A DNA stretch of 64,000 bases from Schaedlerella arabinosiphila. GTDB lineage: Bacteria; Bacillota; Clostridia; Lachnospirales; Lachnospiraceae. Below the pieces are notes generated by a model. That model was not told the DNA's origin. It searched no databases and saw only the letters and a list, made by a program, of their open reading frames with translations. Both the position numbers and the translations under genes were made by a program. Each line of letters begins with the position of its first letter. Position 1 is the stretch's first letter. The stretch spans positions 2,666,001 to 2,730,000 of the forward strand of contig NZ_RHJS01000002.1 of NCBI RefSeq assembly GCF_003885045.1, read 5' to 3'. Shown piece by piece: positions 18,257 to 26,874 of this stretch.

Positions 18257-18604
18257 GGCAGAAATTTCCTATCCTTCGACATTGCCCGTTCTGGTAAACT
18301 ATTTTATTTACAAAAACCGACAAATTTTCAGATTGTATTTCCCGCTAAATATAGGGATTCACTTCCAATTCCATACACGATCTTGTGGTATTTTTCCTCC
18401 GAAAAATAATTGTAAAAAATTTGTAAATTTTTTCCTGTCGATATATGCGTTACGATTTCATCACTTTTTTTACACTTTATTTACAAAATATTATATATTT
18501 TTTACATTTAAGCAGTCTGCCACCGACAGCTTTTCCGTATATGAGGATATAAAAGCTGTGCGTCCCGCAGAGGATTTTTAAGGACGGAGTTTCTTAAATT
18601 AAGG
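18257..18604. other. AT-rich intergenic region upstream of the amidase
   Basis: About 350 bases with no convincing gene. It is very AT-rich, with several copies of TTTACAAA-like and TGTAAATAAA-like words, and one 9-bp hairpin (ACAGCTTTT at 18526-18534 with AAAAGCTGT at 18551-18559). I could not match it to a known riboswitch. Confidence 0.5.
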
Positions 18605-18651
18605 TAAAAAACAGGAAACCTGCCGCGTTTCTCTCCGCCAGATTCCCTGTC
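18605..18651 (-). terminator. Terminator after the nucleotidyltransferase gene
   Basis: On the minus strand ACAGGGAA..CTGGC pairs with GC.GCAGGTTTCCTGT and is followed by six T (TTTTTTACC). It lies about 90 bp past the stop codon at 18740. Confidence 0.75.
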
Positions 18652-18739
18652 TTTGTGTCAAATATTTGAATATCTACATGCAGCCGCCGGGCCAATAGAC
18701 ACGCGGCGCATCCAGCCTGTTCCGCTTTTTCCGGGTATC

Positions 18740-19654
18740 TTAAAATAACTTTTCCGGATAGATTCCATCCCCGACTAGCTTCCGGATCGATGCGGCCACA
18801 CCGTCCTTATCTTCCTTATATGTAACTCCGAACCATTTGTCTGAAGACTGCAGCACCTTCACGGAAACCCTGCCTTCTTCCAGAAGTCCCCCAATAATTG
18901 TGGGAAGCAGATATTCGGCCTTTAAGTCTCCCGGCTCCAGGCTGTCCAGAAATTCCACAAATCCTTTTTCCAAAATCGAAAAGAATCCCGGCTGCAGCCC
19001 CCACATATTCATAGATACCAGAGAATCCGCATCCAGCCTTACATCCCCGCTTTCACTGCGTACGATTGCAGCGCCTTCCTTTTTTTCGATATTTTTAGTC
19101 TCTACAATCTTCTCCAGCATACCGTCCGTGCCTGCACGGCACAGCCCGCGGGTCACGGCTCCGTTGTCGCTGAGTGTATTTTTCAATACGAATCCTACCA
19201 TACAGAGCTTTGTTCCCGAAGCCTCCGAATGGCGGGTCAGATACTGATAGGCTTCCGTGTAAGCGTGCCTGCCGTAAAAATCATCTGCATTGATCACTAA
19301 AAACGGACAGTCCACCGCACCCCTGCAGCACATGATTGCCTGGCCGGTTCCCCAGGGCTTTGTCCGACCTGCAAACCGGTCTCCATATCCCGGAGGGATC
19401 TCTTCCACTTCCTGGTATACGTAGGATGCTTCCACGATCCGCTCGATCTTTTTTCCGATGATCTCCCGGAACGCATTCTCAATGTCCCGGCGTATCACAA
19501 ACACGACCTTATCAAAGCCTGCCTCTATCGCATCATAGATGGAATACTCCATGATGATCTCCCCATTGGGGCCTACAGGCTCCAACTGCTTGATTCCCCC
19601 TCCAAAACGGCTTCCCAGCCCAGCCGCCATTACTACCAGCGCTGCCCTGCTCAT
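18740..19654 (-). CDS. Sugar-phosphate nucleotidyltransferase family protein
   Basis: A 304-residue nucleotidyltransferase. The N-terminus LVVMAAGLGSRFGGGIKQLE is the pyrophosphorylase loop, GEIIMEYSIYDAIEAGFDKV is the next family block, and FLVINADDFYGRHAYTEAY carries the metal-binding DD. It belongs to a Firmicute group annotated as nucleotidyltransferases that lack a C-terminal hexapeptide acyltransferase domain. The exact sugar is not known. The ribosome site AGGAGG is seven bases before the ATG. It sits between the amidase and the HPr/cda genes, with its own terminator, so it may be a separate unit or the end of the cda operon. Confidence 0.82.
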   Translation of the reverse strand: MSRAALVVMAAGLGSRFGGGIKQLEPVGPNGEIIMEYSIYDAIEAGFDKVVFVIRRDIENAFREIIGKKIERIVEASYVYQEVEEIPPGYGDRFAGRTKPWGTGQAIMCCRGAVDCPFLVINADDFYGRHAYTEAYQYLTRHSEASGTKLCMVGFVLKNTLSDNGAVTRGLCRAGTDGMLEKIVETKNIEKKEGAAIVRSESGDVRLDADSLVSMNMWGLQPGFFSILEKGFVEFLDSLEPGDLKAEYLLPTIIGGLLEEGRVSVKVLQSSDKWFGVTYKEDKDGVAASIRKLVGDGIYPEKLF

Positions 19655-19735
19655 ATCAAATTCCTCCTGTACACATTAACATAGTAATGCCACGGTCTGA
19701 CTGCTGCTCCATCCCGTGACAATCCTGTTCCTTCA

Positions 19736-20011
19736 TTACTCGCCGAGTCCGTCCTTCACGATCTGAACCATCTCTTTTAACGCGTCATCTTCGTCCTCGC
19801 CGTCACAAACTATGGTAATCTCATCCCCGCTCTTGATGCATGCCCCAAGGACGCTGAGCACGCTTTTCGCATTGGCAGAAACCATACCCGGCCTGGCTGC
19901 CTTCTCAATGGTGATCTTGCAGCCAAACTGCATTGCCGTCTTGCAGAACAGCCCCGCCGGTCTCAGATGAAGGCCGGTGGGATTTTTAATAATCACGCTT
20001 TCTCTTACCAT
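19736..20011 (-). CDS. HPr family phosphocarrier protein
   Basis: A 91-residue HPr-fold protein. NPTGLHLRPAGLF contains the His that HPr uses to carry phosphate from Enzyme I. AKSVLSVLGACIKSGDEITI resembles the region around the regulatory Ser of HPr (NAKSIMGVMSLGV), with the Ser of KSVLS in place, so both phosphorylation sites seem to be kept. The tail DGEDEDDALKEMVQIV matches HPr. I use the ATG at 20011; a GTG at 20023 also has a GGGGGATAGGA site upstream. It lies 15 bp after cdaR, which is unusual company for HPr, and may report sugar status or act like Crh. Confidence 0.9.
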   Translation of the reverse strand: MVRESVIIKNPTGLHLRPAGLFCKTAMQFGCKITIEKAARPGMVSANAKSVLSVLGACIKSGDEITIVCDGEDEDDALKEMVQIVKDGLGE

Positions 20012-20026
20012 ATCCAATCGCACATC

Positions 20027-21289
20027 CTATCCCCCGTCTTTTTCTGTCAGAATAATCTTGACAGTCGGGTTTTTCATTAATTCCACACCGGAGGGAGTCT
20101 CGATATTTACTGTCACTTCATAAGTTCCGGCTGTTTTATAGTTCTTCAGATCAATGGAGGCGGCATAGCGGACATCCAGCACTTCCAAAGCCTCCTCTGT
20201 CCCTGTAAACTGCAGTTCAATGTCCAGGTCAGACTCAAAGGACAGCTTTAAGTCTTCTTTCAGGTTATTGATCTGGATCGCCCCCACCGGGAGCTCAATT
20301 GTCTTTCTTCCTTCCTGTTCTATTATAACGGTTACTACAACATTATTGGAGGCATTTGCCGACAGGCTGATCCCCTCCGGAAGATAGGGCAGGACATCCA
20401 CCGTTACTTCCTCTCTGGCCTGCTTTCCTTCGATGCTGACCGCCGAATCCGGGATCTCGATTGCGCTTACCTCATCCAGCGCCTCCTTGGTGCCGCAGAT
20501 CACGATCCGCGACGGTTCTGTCGTGCAGCCGTTGTAAATATAGCCTTCCGCCGGATTTCCCGATACGCCGTTGATCCGTAAGGGAACCGTCTTTTCCCGG
20601 AGAATCTGCACGTTGACACTGAGCCCCCGTTCTCCCAGGTTGTTCGTCAGCTGGCTCTGGTCCATAACATTGTCGTTGCCGTCGTGCAGCACCAGCTCCG
20701 CACTCAGAGTCGTGCTCTCGGAAAGGCCGTTTGCTGCATCCACCTTGGCCACCACCCGATGAATATTCCGAATCGTCGATTCCGCCCCGGAGATAGAGAT
20801 CATTTCCGGATTCACAGACACTTCGCCTATGGCGTATCCGTTTCTGGTGGTGATGTTGCTTGTGTTGACAGAAATCGGGAACGTATGCTTGTCCGTAGCC
20901 TCAATCTTAACCTCCAGGTTTCCGGGAGAGACCTGTGTAGTCACGTTTTCTCCTTCCAGCCCGCGCACCTCCGCACTAATCGGCACCAGATACGTGTTTA
21001 CCTCCATCTGGCTCAGATCCGCAGTTGCCACGATGTTGCTGCTGCGGACTTTGGAAAGGACAGAGCGCTTTCCTGATACGGTCACCCGCACTGGCTGCTG
21101 CTCCCCTACCAGATCATAGGTCTTGCCCTTATTCGTAACCACCTCGCCGTTGATGAACTCAACCGGAATATTGGCATAAGTCACATTGTCCACAGGATCG
21201 TTGATATTGATCACAATGATCCAGAAAAATACGGAAAAAATCAAAGCTGCTATTTTCAGGCCTAAGTTCCGGGTTATTTTAAACTTCAT
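20027..21289 (-). CDS. cdaR: CdaR/YbbR-domain regulator of diadenylate cyclase
   Basis: A 420-residue protein with one N-terminal membrane segment (NLGLKIAALIFSVFFWIIVI) and an extracellular part made of about four YbbR repeats. Repeated blocks such as PVEFINGEVV, VPISAEVRGLEG, PISVNTSNITTRNGYAIGEV and PLRINGVSGNPAEGYIYNG mark the repeats. CdaR proteins bind the membrane cyclase CdaA and tune c-di-AMP synthesis. Its start overlaps the cdaA end by 11 bp, so the two are coupled. glmM, the usual third gene of this cluster, is replaced here by an HPr-like gene. Confidence 0.94.
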   Translation of the reverse strand: MKFKITRNLGLKIAALIFSVFFWIIVININDPVDNVTYANIPVEFINGEVVTNKGKTYDLVGEQQPVRVTVSGKRSVLSKVRSSNIVATADLSQMEVNTYLVPISAEVRGLEGENVTTQVSPGNLEVKIEATDKHTFPISVNTSNITTRNGYAIGEVSVNPEMISISGAESTIRNIHRVVAKVDAANGLSESTTLSAELVLHDGNDNVMDQSQLTNNLGERGLSVNVQILREKTVPLRINGVSGNPAEGYIYNGCTTEPSRIVICGTKEALDEVSAIEIPDSAVSIEGKQAREEVTVDVLPYLPEGISLSANASNNVVVTVIIEQEGRKTIELPVGAIQINNLKEDLKLSFESDLDIELQFTGTEEALEVLDVRYAASIDLKNYKTAGTYEVTVNIETPSGVELMKNPTVKIILTEKDGG

Positions 21290-22148
21290 TTCTCTGCCGT
21301 CCTTTCCGTATTGTAAATTTCTTTCCGTCGGAAAGACGATTCTGGATCTGCCCCAGCTTTTCCCTCAGATACTCCGGAGTCACATTGCGCACAAGCTGAC
21401 CGTCCATGGCCATGGACACGAAACCAGTCTCCTCTGACACCACCAGAATGAGCGCGTCGCTGACCTCGCTCATGCCAAGAGCAGCGCGGTGCCTCGTCCC
21501 CAATGATTTGCTGATCTGCATATTGTCTGACAGCGGCAGGTAGCAGGTGGCCGACGTGATCCTGTCACCGCGGATGATCACAGCCCCGTCGTGAAGCGGT
21601 GTATTATGCTCAAAAATATTCAGAATTACCTGCTCCGAGACCTTGCAGTCCAGCTCGATGCCCGTCATCTCGTACTCCGTCAGATGGATGGCGCGCTCCA
21701 CCACGATCAGGGCGCCTGTCTTGACGCTTCCCATACTGAAGCATGCATCCACCAGCGCTTCCCTGGTCCTGTCTGAAAAACGCAGGTTCTCCCTGCCTCT
21801 GTCAAACAGGTAAAAACTGCTGAACAGATTTTTTTCTCCCAGCTTCTCCAATGCCCGCCGCAGCTCCGGCTGGAATACGACCAGCGCCGCGAATGCCAGG
21901 ATACCGATGGATTCTCTTGCCAGATACAGGATCGCGTGCATCCGAAACACATAGGCCACCAGGATGAACAGCCCCAGCATCAGCAGTCCTCTCAGCAGCA
22001 TCCATGCTTTCGTGTTCTTGATCCACAGCATGATCTCATACACAATCACCGCAATGATCAGGATCTCCACAATATCTGTAATACGGAGCTCGGGAATATA
22101 CGGATCGCCGATTAATTTGTGAAGAATCTGTTTTATCTCTTGCTGCAT
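21279..22148 (-). CDS. cdaA: Membrane diadenylate cyclase
   Basis: Makes c-di-AMP from two ATP at the membrane. Three hydrophobic segments occupy about residues 25-95, followed by the DAC domain. That domain shows the DGA motif in NTPLHDGAVIIRGD and the RHR motif in LGTRHRAALGMSEVSDAL, both essential for catalysis. FQPELRRALEKLG between them and the membrane part is typical of CdaA/DacA. Start ATG 22148 follows GGAGGTGAGCTG; an upstream in-frame codon at 22172 would only add eight residues. c-di-AMP controls potassium, osmolytes and wall strength, which fits the wall-linked neighbourhood. Confidence 0.96.
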   Translation of the reverse strand: MQQEIKQILHKLIGDPYIPELRITDIVEILIIAVIVYEIMLWIKNTKAWMLLRGLLMLGLFILVAYVFRMHAILYLARESIGILAFAALVVFQPELRRALEKLGEKNLFSSFYLFDRGRENLRFSDRTREALVDACFSMGSVKTGALIVVERAIHLTEYEMTGIELDCKVSEQVILNIFEHNTPLHDGAVIIRGDRITSATCYLPLSDNMQISKSLGTRHRAALGMSEVSDALILVVSEETGFVSMAMDGQLVRNVTPEYLREKLGQIQNRLSDGKKFTIRKGRQRNEV

Positions 22149-22212
22149 CAGCTCACCTCCCACTCCGGGCAAAACGGATGTATGTACCCGAAGACCTTAC
22201 TGTCCTACTCTG

Positions 22213-23304
22213 TTATTTTTTGCCTTTGCCGTCCAGTCCAAGTTCTTTGTTCAGGCTTCGCTCCAGCAGGATCTCATCCGCGCTCTTCGGCCTGTCCAGA
22301 TAACCTGTCCCATAGGACGGAGGCGCCTGGGTGTTGTTGTCAACCCAGTTTTTTTTACCGCCTTCATTTCCCGTATTCTGCCGTTCATTGATATGCTTCA
22401 CACTTTTCTGAGGAACCGTAACGCCGATCTTCGGGACTGCTTTCACGTAGTAATGGTATTCATCGTCTTCAAACTCCAGATATTCTGTCCTGGCGTAGTC
22501 CACGGAAAGGAACACCACCTCCAGCAGGAGCCCAACCAGCACCCCGATCACTCCGCTGATCACCAGGGGAGACAGGGAGATATGCAGATTCAGCGCTACA
22601 TTGCCGGCCGTACAGAGCACTACCGCCATTACCGCACCGGCCGCGGACGCGATCTTCCACGCGTGATCCACGGAACGGGTACGTATGGAATACACAAACA
22701 GAATGCAGATCGCAACTGCCGCAATCATGATCCACATCTCCTGGTTCATCAGGGACTGCTTCGTAAAGCTGATCAGCGTCTCCACCAGTTCCACTCCGTC
22801 CCCTGACTTAAAGGTACTCGAGGAGCCTTTTACCAGATGGATCAGATAGTAGGAAAATGTGCCGCACGCCACAGGAACCGCACATGCCGGCGTCCCGAGA
22901 AGCCCTACCGCAATGGGCAGCACAAAGGGAATGTTCATTGCCATGGAGCAGGCCATCAGAAGAACCAGCCATGACTTTCCGGTGGAAAACCGGAAGTAAA
23001 AAATGTACATCAGCAGGAACAGCAGCGCCGCCACGATGGCAACCGGCAGAGACAATGTATAGAAATGCAGCAGCACCAGCGCTGTTGCAGCCATAACCAT
23101 GACAATCAGCGGCAAAAAGGCACAGACCGCGGACAATCCCAGCGTACACGGCGTCTTGGATGCCGCTTTCATGAACCCGATGTTGGAATTGATCTGGTTA
23201 AATACCAAAAACCCCAGAGCGAACTGAAGCCCGATTCTGATAAATATGGAATACTTTGCGTAGAATATCTGCAATTGCTCTCTCCAGACAAGTAATGTGC
23301 TCAT
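22213..23304 (-). CDS. Conserved multi-spanning membrane protein of unknown function
   Basis: A 363-residue protein with about eight membrane segments in residues 25-290, then a soluble C-terminal 75 residues (KAVPKIGVTVPQKSV onward, ending KELGLDGKGKK) likely in the cytoplasm. The block FVFNQINSNIGF-like after the first segment and FSYYLIHLVKGSS are recognisable only as blocks seen in uncharacterised Lachnospiraceae proteins. The start overlaps the previous gene by 4 bp (ATGA), and cdaA follows after 64 bp. It may therefore belong to the c-di-AMP operon, but nothing shows its job. Confidence 0.75.
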   Translation of the reverse strand: MSTLLVWREQLQIFYAKYSIFIRIGLQFALGFLVFNQINSNIGFMKAASKTPCTLGLSAVCAFLPLIVMVMAATALVLLHFYTLSLPVAIVAALLFLLMYIFYFRFSTGKSWLVLLMACSMAMNIPFVLPIAVGLLGTPACAVPVACGTFSYYLIHLVKGSSSTFKSGDGVELVETLISFTKQSLMNQEMWIMIAAVAICILFVYSIRTRSVDHAWKIASAAGAVMAVVLCTAGNVALNLHISLSPLVISGVIGVLVGLLLEVVFLSVDYARTEYLEFEDDEYHYYVKAVPKIGVTVPQKSVKHINERQNTGNEGGKKNWVDNNTQAPPSYGTGYLDRPKSADEILLERSLNKELGLDGKGKK

Positions 23305-23702
23305 ACTTTCTTTTTCTCCTTCACTTCCATCTTACCCAGCCGGGATAGATCTCTATAGTACTTTTTGACGCGCTGCTTCGCCCGGTTGTGCCGTCCCCTG
23401 TAAAACACGCTTGCACCGACCACATAGAGGATCAGCATCAGTACATATCCGCCCACCGCAGCCCCTCCCAGAAAAGTAATCTTGGAAATGGTCAGGTTCT
23501 CCAGCAGTTCGTCCATGTAGCAAACTGCAAGCAGAGCCGCCAGTATCCCGTAGCCTACCGTCATCCACAGAACCGTGATCAGCGTATTCAGACTGGCATA
23601 GTCCTTTTTGTAATAGGTGCTGATCTTCATATCTTTTCTGATGTCATTCTTCTCATACTGGGCCATCCTTGCCATCAGTCTGATTCGTTTTACATCCAGC
23701 AT
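23301..23702 (-). CDS. Small membrane protein of unknown function
   Basis: About 133 residues. A charged N-terminal 55 residues (MLDVKRIRLMARMAQYEKN, DMKISTYYKKDYASLNTL) is followed by two membrane segments (about 50-75 and 90-115) and a basic tail (RGRHNRAKQRVKKYYRD). I start it at ATG 23702 rather than the in-frame codon 11 residues earlier. The stop overlaps the next gene by ATGA, so it is coupled to the larger membrane protein. No known domain. Confidence 0.7.
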   Translation of the reverse strand: MLDVKRIRLMARMAQYEKNDIRKDMKISTYYKKDYASLNTLITVLWMTVGYGILAALLAVCYMDELLENLTISKITFLGGAAVGGYVLMLILYVVGASVFYRGRHNRAKQRVKKYYRDLSRLGKMEVKEKKKV

Positions 23703-23793
23703 ACGCTTCCTCCAGAAATGTAAACCCAGGGGCATCCCATCATGTCCCTTCGGGTGTAAGATTAATAGCCGTCAGTTTTAGTATAGCATATAG

Positions 23794-24486
23794 TCAGAGC
23801 CCTTGTCCAATGCTTATAGTTAAAAAATAAACTTTTTGCGCTCCTGCCTTTTTCAGCACTTTCGAAATTCTGTGGATCGTGCTGCCCGTGGTATAAATAT
23901 CATCTATAATCAGCACGTTCCGGGGCGCCTTCCACTGTGCGGAGACGCCGAATGCCTGCTTTAAATTCCGTTCGCGCCCCCTGTCGTCCAAAAGTCTCTG
24001 GGGCCTGGTCTTACGAATCCGGTATACCACATTCTTTCCCACCGGGATCTGCAGTTCCCTGGAAAGCCCTTCCGCCAGCAGGCATGCCTGGTTGAAGCCC
24101 CGGGCTCTGAGGCGGGACGGATGGAGGGGCACCGGGAGGATCTCCCCGATCTCACGCGCGCGAATCCAGCCCCCATACCGGCGCGCCATTTCCCCGGCAA
24201 ATATATCCGCATAATACCGCTTGTTGTGGAACTTAAACTGATAGATCGCCTGGGTCACGGGAGGGACATGCAGCCAAAGGCTCCTTCCCTGATCGTAGGC
24301 ATAGTCACGCCCTGCACAATCGCGGCAGTACTCCTGTTCTTCGTACCTGACCGGTTTTCCGCACCTCATGCAGCGCGGCTCATTTATAATAGGAAGTTTC
24401 TCTCTGCAGGAATCACAAATTCCTTTCCCCGGTTTCTGCACCTCCCCGCAGAACGGGCAGACCGGCGGGTAAAGCAGATCCAGCAG
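23794..24486 (-). CDS. ComF family phosphoribosyltransferase-like protein
   Basis: About 230 residues: an N-terminal zinc-binding region (CPFC, CDSC, CMRC, CRDC pairs) and a phosphoribosyltransferase domain with VLIIDDIYTTGSTIHRI as the PRPP loop. ComF proteins are linked to DNA uptake in naturally competent species. The first ordinary start codon (GTG 24441) would cut off the CPFC pair, so I extend to the CTG at 24486, nine bases after AGGA; it then begins MLDLLYPPVCPFCG like other ComF proteins. This CTG lies 3 bp downstream of the recD2 stop. Start is uncertain; ATT at 24495 is the alternative. Confidence 0.85.
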   Translation of the reverse strand: MLDLLYPPVCPFCGEVQKPGKGICDSCREKLPIINEPRCMRCGKPVRYEEQEYCRDCAGRDYAYDQGRSLWLHVPPVTQAIYQFKFHNKRYYADIFAGEMARRYGGWIRAREIGEILPVPLHPSRLRARGFNQACLLAEGLSRELQIPVGKNVVYRIRKTRPQRLLDDRGRERNLKQAFGVSAQWKAPRNVLIIDDIYTTGSTIHRISKVLKKAGAQKVYFLTISIGQGL

Positions 24487-24488
24487 CT

Positions 24489-26699
24489 TTAAAATTCCTG
24501 TATGCGCTCTGCCAGGCTTGTATATCTGTTTTGTTCGCTTTTGTTTCTGATCATTTCCTGAAATACGCTTTCACTCCCTACAATTGTCAGACATTTTTTC
24601 GCCCTGGTCACGGCCGTATAGAGCAGGTTGCGGTTATACAAAAGTCTGGGGCCGGAAAGCAGCGGCAGAATGACCGCGGGGTACTCGCTTCCCTGAGATT
24701 TATGTACGGTGATGGCATAGGCCAGCTCCAGTTCTTCCGTGGATTCGAAGGGATACGTCACCTTCCGGTGCTCGTCATATTCGACTTCCAGTGTTTCGTC
24801 ATATAGGTTCACTTCCGTGATGCAGCCCATGTCTCCGTTAAACACGCCCATCCCCTGGTCTACGGCCACCCCGTACTTTGTGCGCACCTCCCAGGCCAGT
24901 TGATAATTGTTCTTGATCTGCATGACCTTGTCCCCTTTTCGGAAGATCCGTCCGTTGATCTCCTTCTCTTCCTTTCCCGGTTCCGGCGGATTCAGATATC
25001 GCTGCAGTACGGTATTCAAGCGTTCTACCCCCAGAAGCCCTTTTCGTGTCGGGGTCATCACCTGAATCTCACTGGGAGGGGCATCCACATACCTGGGAAG
25101 CTTTTTCTGAATCAGGGTAATGACCACGCCGATGATCACATCCGCCTCCTGTCTTCTCAGGAAAAAGAAATCCCGGCTCTGATTGTCCAGAACCACCGGC
25201 TCTCCCGCGTTGATCTTATGCGCATTGACTACAATGTCGCTCTCTCCCGCCTGGCGGAAAATCCTGGTCAGCGTCACCACAGGAAAGCATTCTGACAAAA
25301 TGATGTCCTTCAATACACTCCCCGGCCCTACGGAAGGAAGCTGGTTCACGTCCCCCACCAGGATCAGGCGGGTGCCCGGCATCACCGCCGAGAGAAGGGC
25401 ATGCATCAGGGAAAGGTCTACCATGGACATCTCGTCGATGATCAGAATATCGGTTTCCAGCGGATGATCCCGGTTGCGCTGAAAGCCGCTCACACTTCCT
25501 TCTTCCTCCGGGCTGCCGCTGACTTCCAGCAGCCGGTGGATCGTCTGGGACTTATATCCGGTAGCCTCTGTCATGCGCTTCGCGGCCCGGCCTGTAGGCG
25601 CGGCCAGCAAAATACTCATGCCCTCGCTTTCAAAAAAACGGATCATGGTATTGATGGTTGTGGTCTTTCCGGTGCCCGGGCCTCCGGTCAGCACCAGGAG
25701 ACCGTGCCGGATCGACTCCACCACCGCGCGGTGCTGCATGGCATCCAGCTTGAGCTGCTCCCGCTCCTCCACCTTTCGAAGCCGCTGCTCCATCATTTCC
25801 TCGGGCATCTCGCAGTCAATGTCCAGATCATGGAGCATGCGAGCCGTGTTCAGCTCCAGATAATAGTAATGGGACGGATAGATGCGGATCTCCCCGTTTT
25901 CCTCTTTCCGCACAGTCCTCCGGTCAATGCAGAGATCCATGATGTACTTCTCAATCTCGGGAAGCTGTACTCCCAAAAGCTGTTCTGCACGGGAAGCAAG
26001 CACCTCCTGGGGCAGGTAAATATGCCCTTCCCCGGCCGCCTGCTGCAGCACATAGACCAGGCCGCTGCGGATGCGGAAATCCGAATCTGCATGGATTCCG
26101 ATTCTGGAGGCGATCTCATCCGCCGTCTTAAACCCTACGCCGGAAATGTTGTCTGCCAGCTGGTATGGGTTTTCCTGAAGCACCTCGTACAGCTTGGAAC
26201 CATAATATTCATAGATCTTAACCCCCAGCGCGGTGGAAATCCCGTATTTCTGCAGAAAGAGCATTGCCTTGCGCATGTCCCTTTTTTCTTCCACCTGCAC
26301 CGCAATTTCCTGGGCCTTCCGTTTGCTGATCCCCTTGATCTCTGCCAGACGCTCAGGCTCCTCCTCCATGATCCGGAACGTGTCCTCTTTAAACCTGCGC
26401 ACGATACGCCCTGCAAGGGCTGCGCCGATTCCCTTGACCGCGCCGGAGCCAAGATATCGTTCAATGGATACCAGATCTTCCGGCTCCTTGACTTTATGAG
26501 AAAGCACTTTCAACTGCGTGCCGTATACGCTGTGGTTTACATATTCCCCTTCCAGCTCCAGGAGTTCTCCTTCTGTTATATAATGAAAGCTTCCCACACA
26601 GGTCACTTCTCCGTCGTCGCTTTCCAGGTTGAATACGGTATATCCATTTTCGTCATTACGATACACGACATGCTCTACATATCCTGTTACTGTCTCCAA
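24489..26699 (-). CDS. recD2: RecD2-family ATP-dependent DNA helicase
   Basis: A 736-residue superfamily 1B 5'-3' helicase. The N-terminal 330 residues have the OB-like fold and helix-hairpin-helix repeats (LGSGAVKGIGAALAGRIV, RLAEIKGISKRKAQEI, NISGVGFKTADEIA) typical of RecD2. Walker A GGPGTGKTTT lies near residue 340, DEMSMVDLSLMHALL is motif II, LILVGDVNQLPSVGPGSVL is motif III and ELAYAITVHKSQGSEYPAV is motif V/VI. RecD2 works without RecBC in Firmicutes, in replication-fork and mismatch repair. It is followed closely by comF. Start ATG 26699. Confidence 0.95.
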   Translation of the reverse strand: METVTGYVEHVVYRNDENGYTVFNLESDDGEVTCVGSFHYITEGELLELEGEYVNHSVYGTQLKVLSHKVKEPEDLVSIERYLGSGAVKGIGAALAGRIVRRFKEDTFRIMEEEPERLAEIKGISKRKAQEIAVQVEEKRDMRKAMLFLQKYGISTALGVKIYEYYGSKLYEVLQENPYQLADNISGVGFKTADEIASRIGIHADSDFRIRSGLVYVLQQAAGEGHIYLPQEVLASRAEQLLGVQLPEIEKYIMDLCIDRRTVRKEENGEIRIYPSHYYYLELNTARMLHDLDIDCEMPEEMMEQRLRKVEEREQLKLDAMQHRAVVESIRHGLLVLTGGPGTGKTTTINTMIRFFESEGMSILLAAPTGRAAKRMTEATGYKSQTIHRLLEVSGSPEEEGSVSGFQRNRDHPLETDILIIDEMSMVDLSLMHALLSAVMPGTRLILVGDVNQLPSVGPGSVLKDIILSECFPVVTLTRIFRQAGESDIVVNAHKINAGEPVVLDNQSRDFFFLRRQEADVIIGVVITLIQKKLPRYVDAPPSEIQVMTPTRKGLLGVERLNTVLQRYLNPPEPGKEEKEINGRIFRKGDKVMQIKNNYQLAWEVRTKYGVAVDQGMGVFNGDMGCITEVNLYDETLEVEYDEHRKVTYPFESTEELELAYAITVHKSQGSEYPAVILPLLSGPRLLYNRNLLYTAVTRAKKCLTIVGSESVFQEMIRNKSEQNRYTSLAERIQEF

Positions 26700-26774
26700 A
26701 GCGTCCTCCTCTTTTGCTTCTCTTCATACGCCGAAAGATACCTGAGAGTATCTCCATAGTATGGCGGTCACTCC

Positions 26775-26808
26775 AAAAAGACAGGCATCCCCTGAAACCT
26801 GTCTTTTT
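26775..26808 (-). terminator. Bidirectional-looking terminator between mreB and recD2
   Basis: An 11-bp perfect stem, AAAAAGACAGG (26775-26785) with CCTGTCTTTTT (26798-26808), whose T run on the minus strand fits termination after the mreB-like gene 66 bp upstream. Confidence 0.88.
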
Positions 26809-26874
26809 CCCTGAAATCCGGCAAAACACGCCGCTCATGCAAATGCGTCGGCTGAAAGCGTTTCCAAACGGACT

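Noticed and set aside
18526..18559. Hairpin upstream of the amidase as a riboswitch
   Set aside because: The conserved core of c-di-AMP, c-di-GMP, purine or guanidine riboswitches was not found; only one simple stem.
25401..26759. 452-residue plus-strand open frame over recD2
   Set aside because: Antisense shadow of a well-supported helicase gene in GC-rich sequence.
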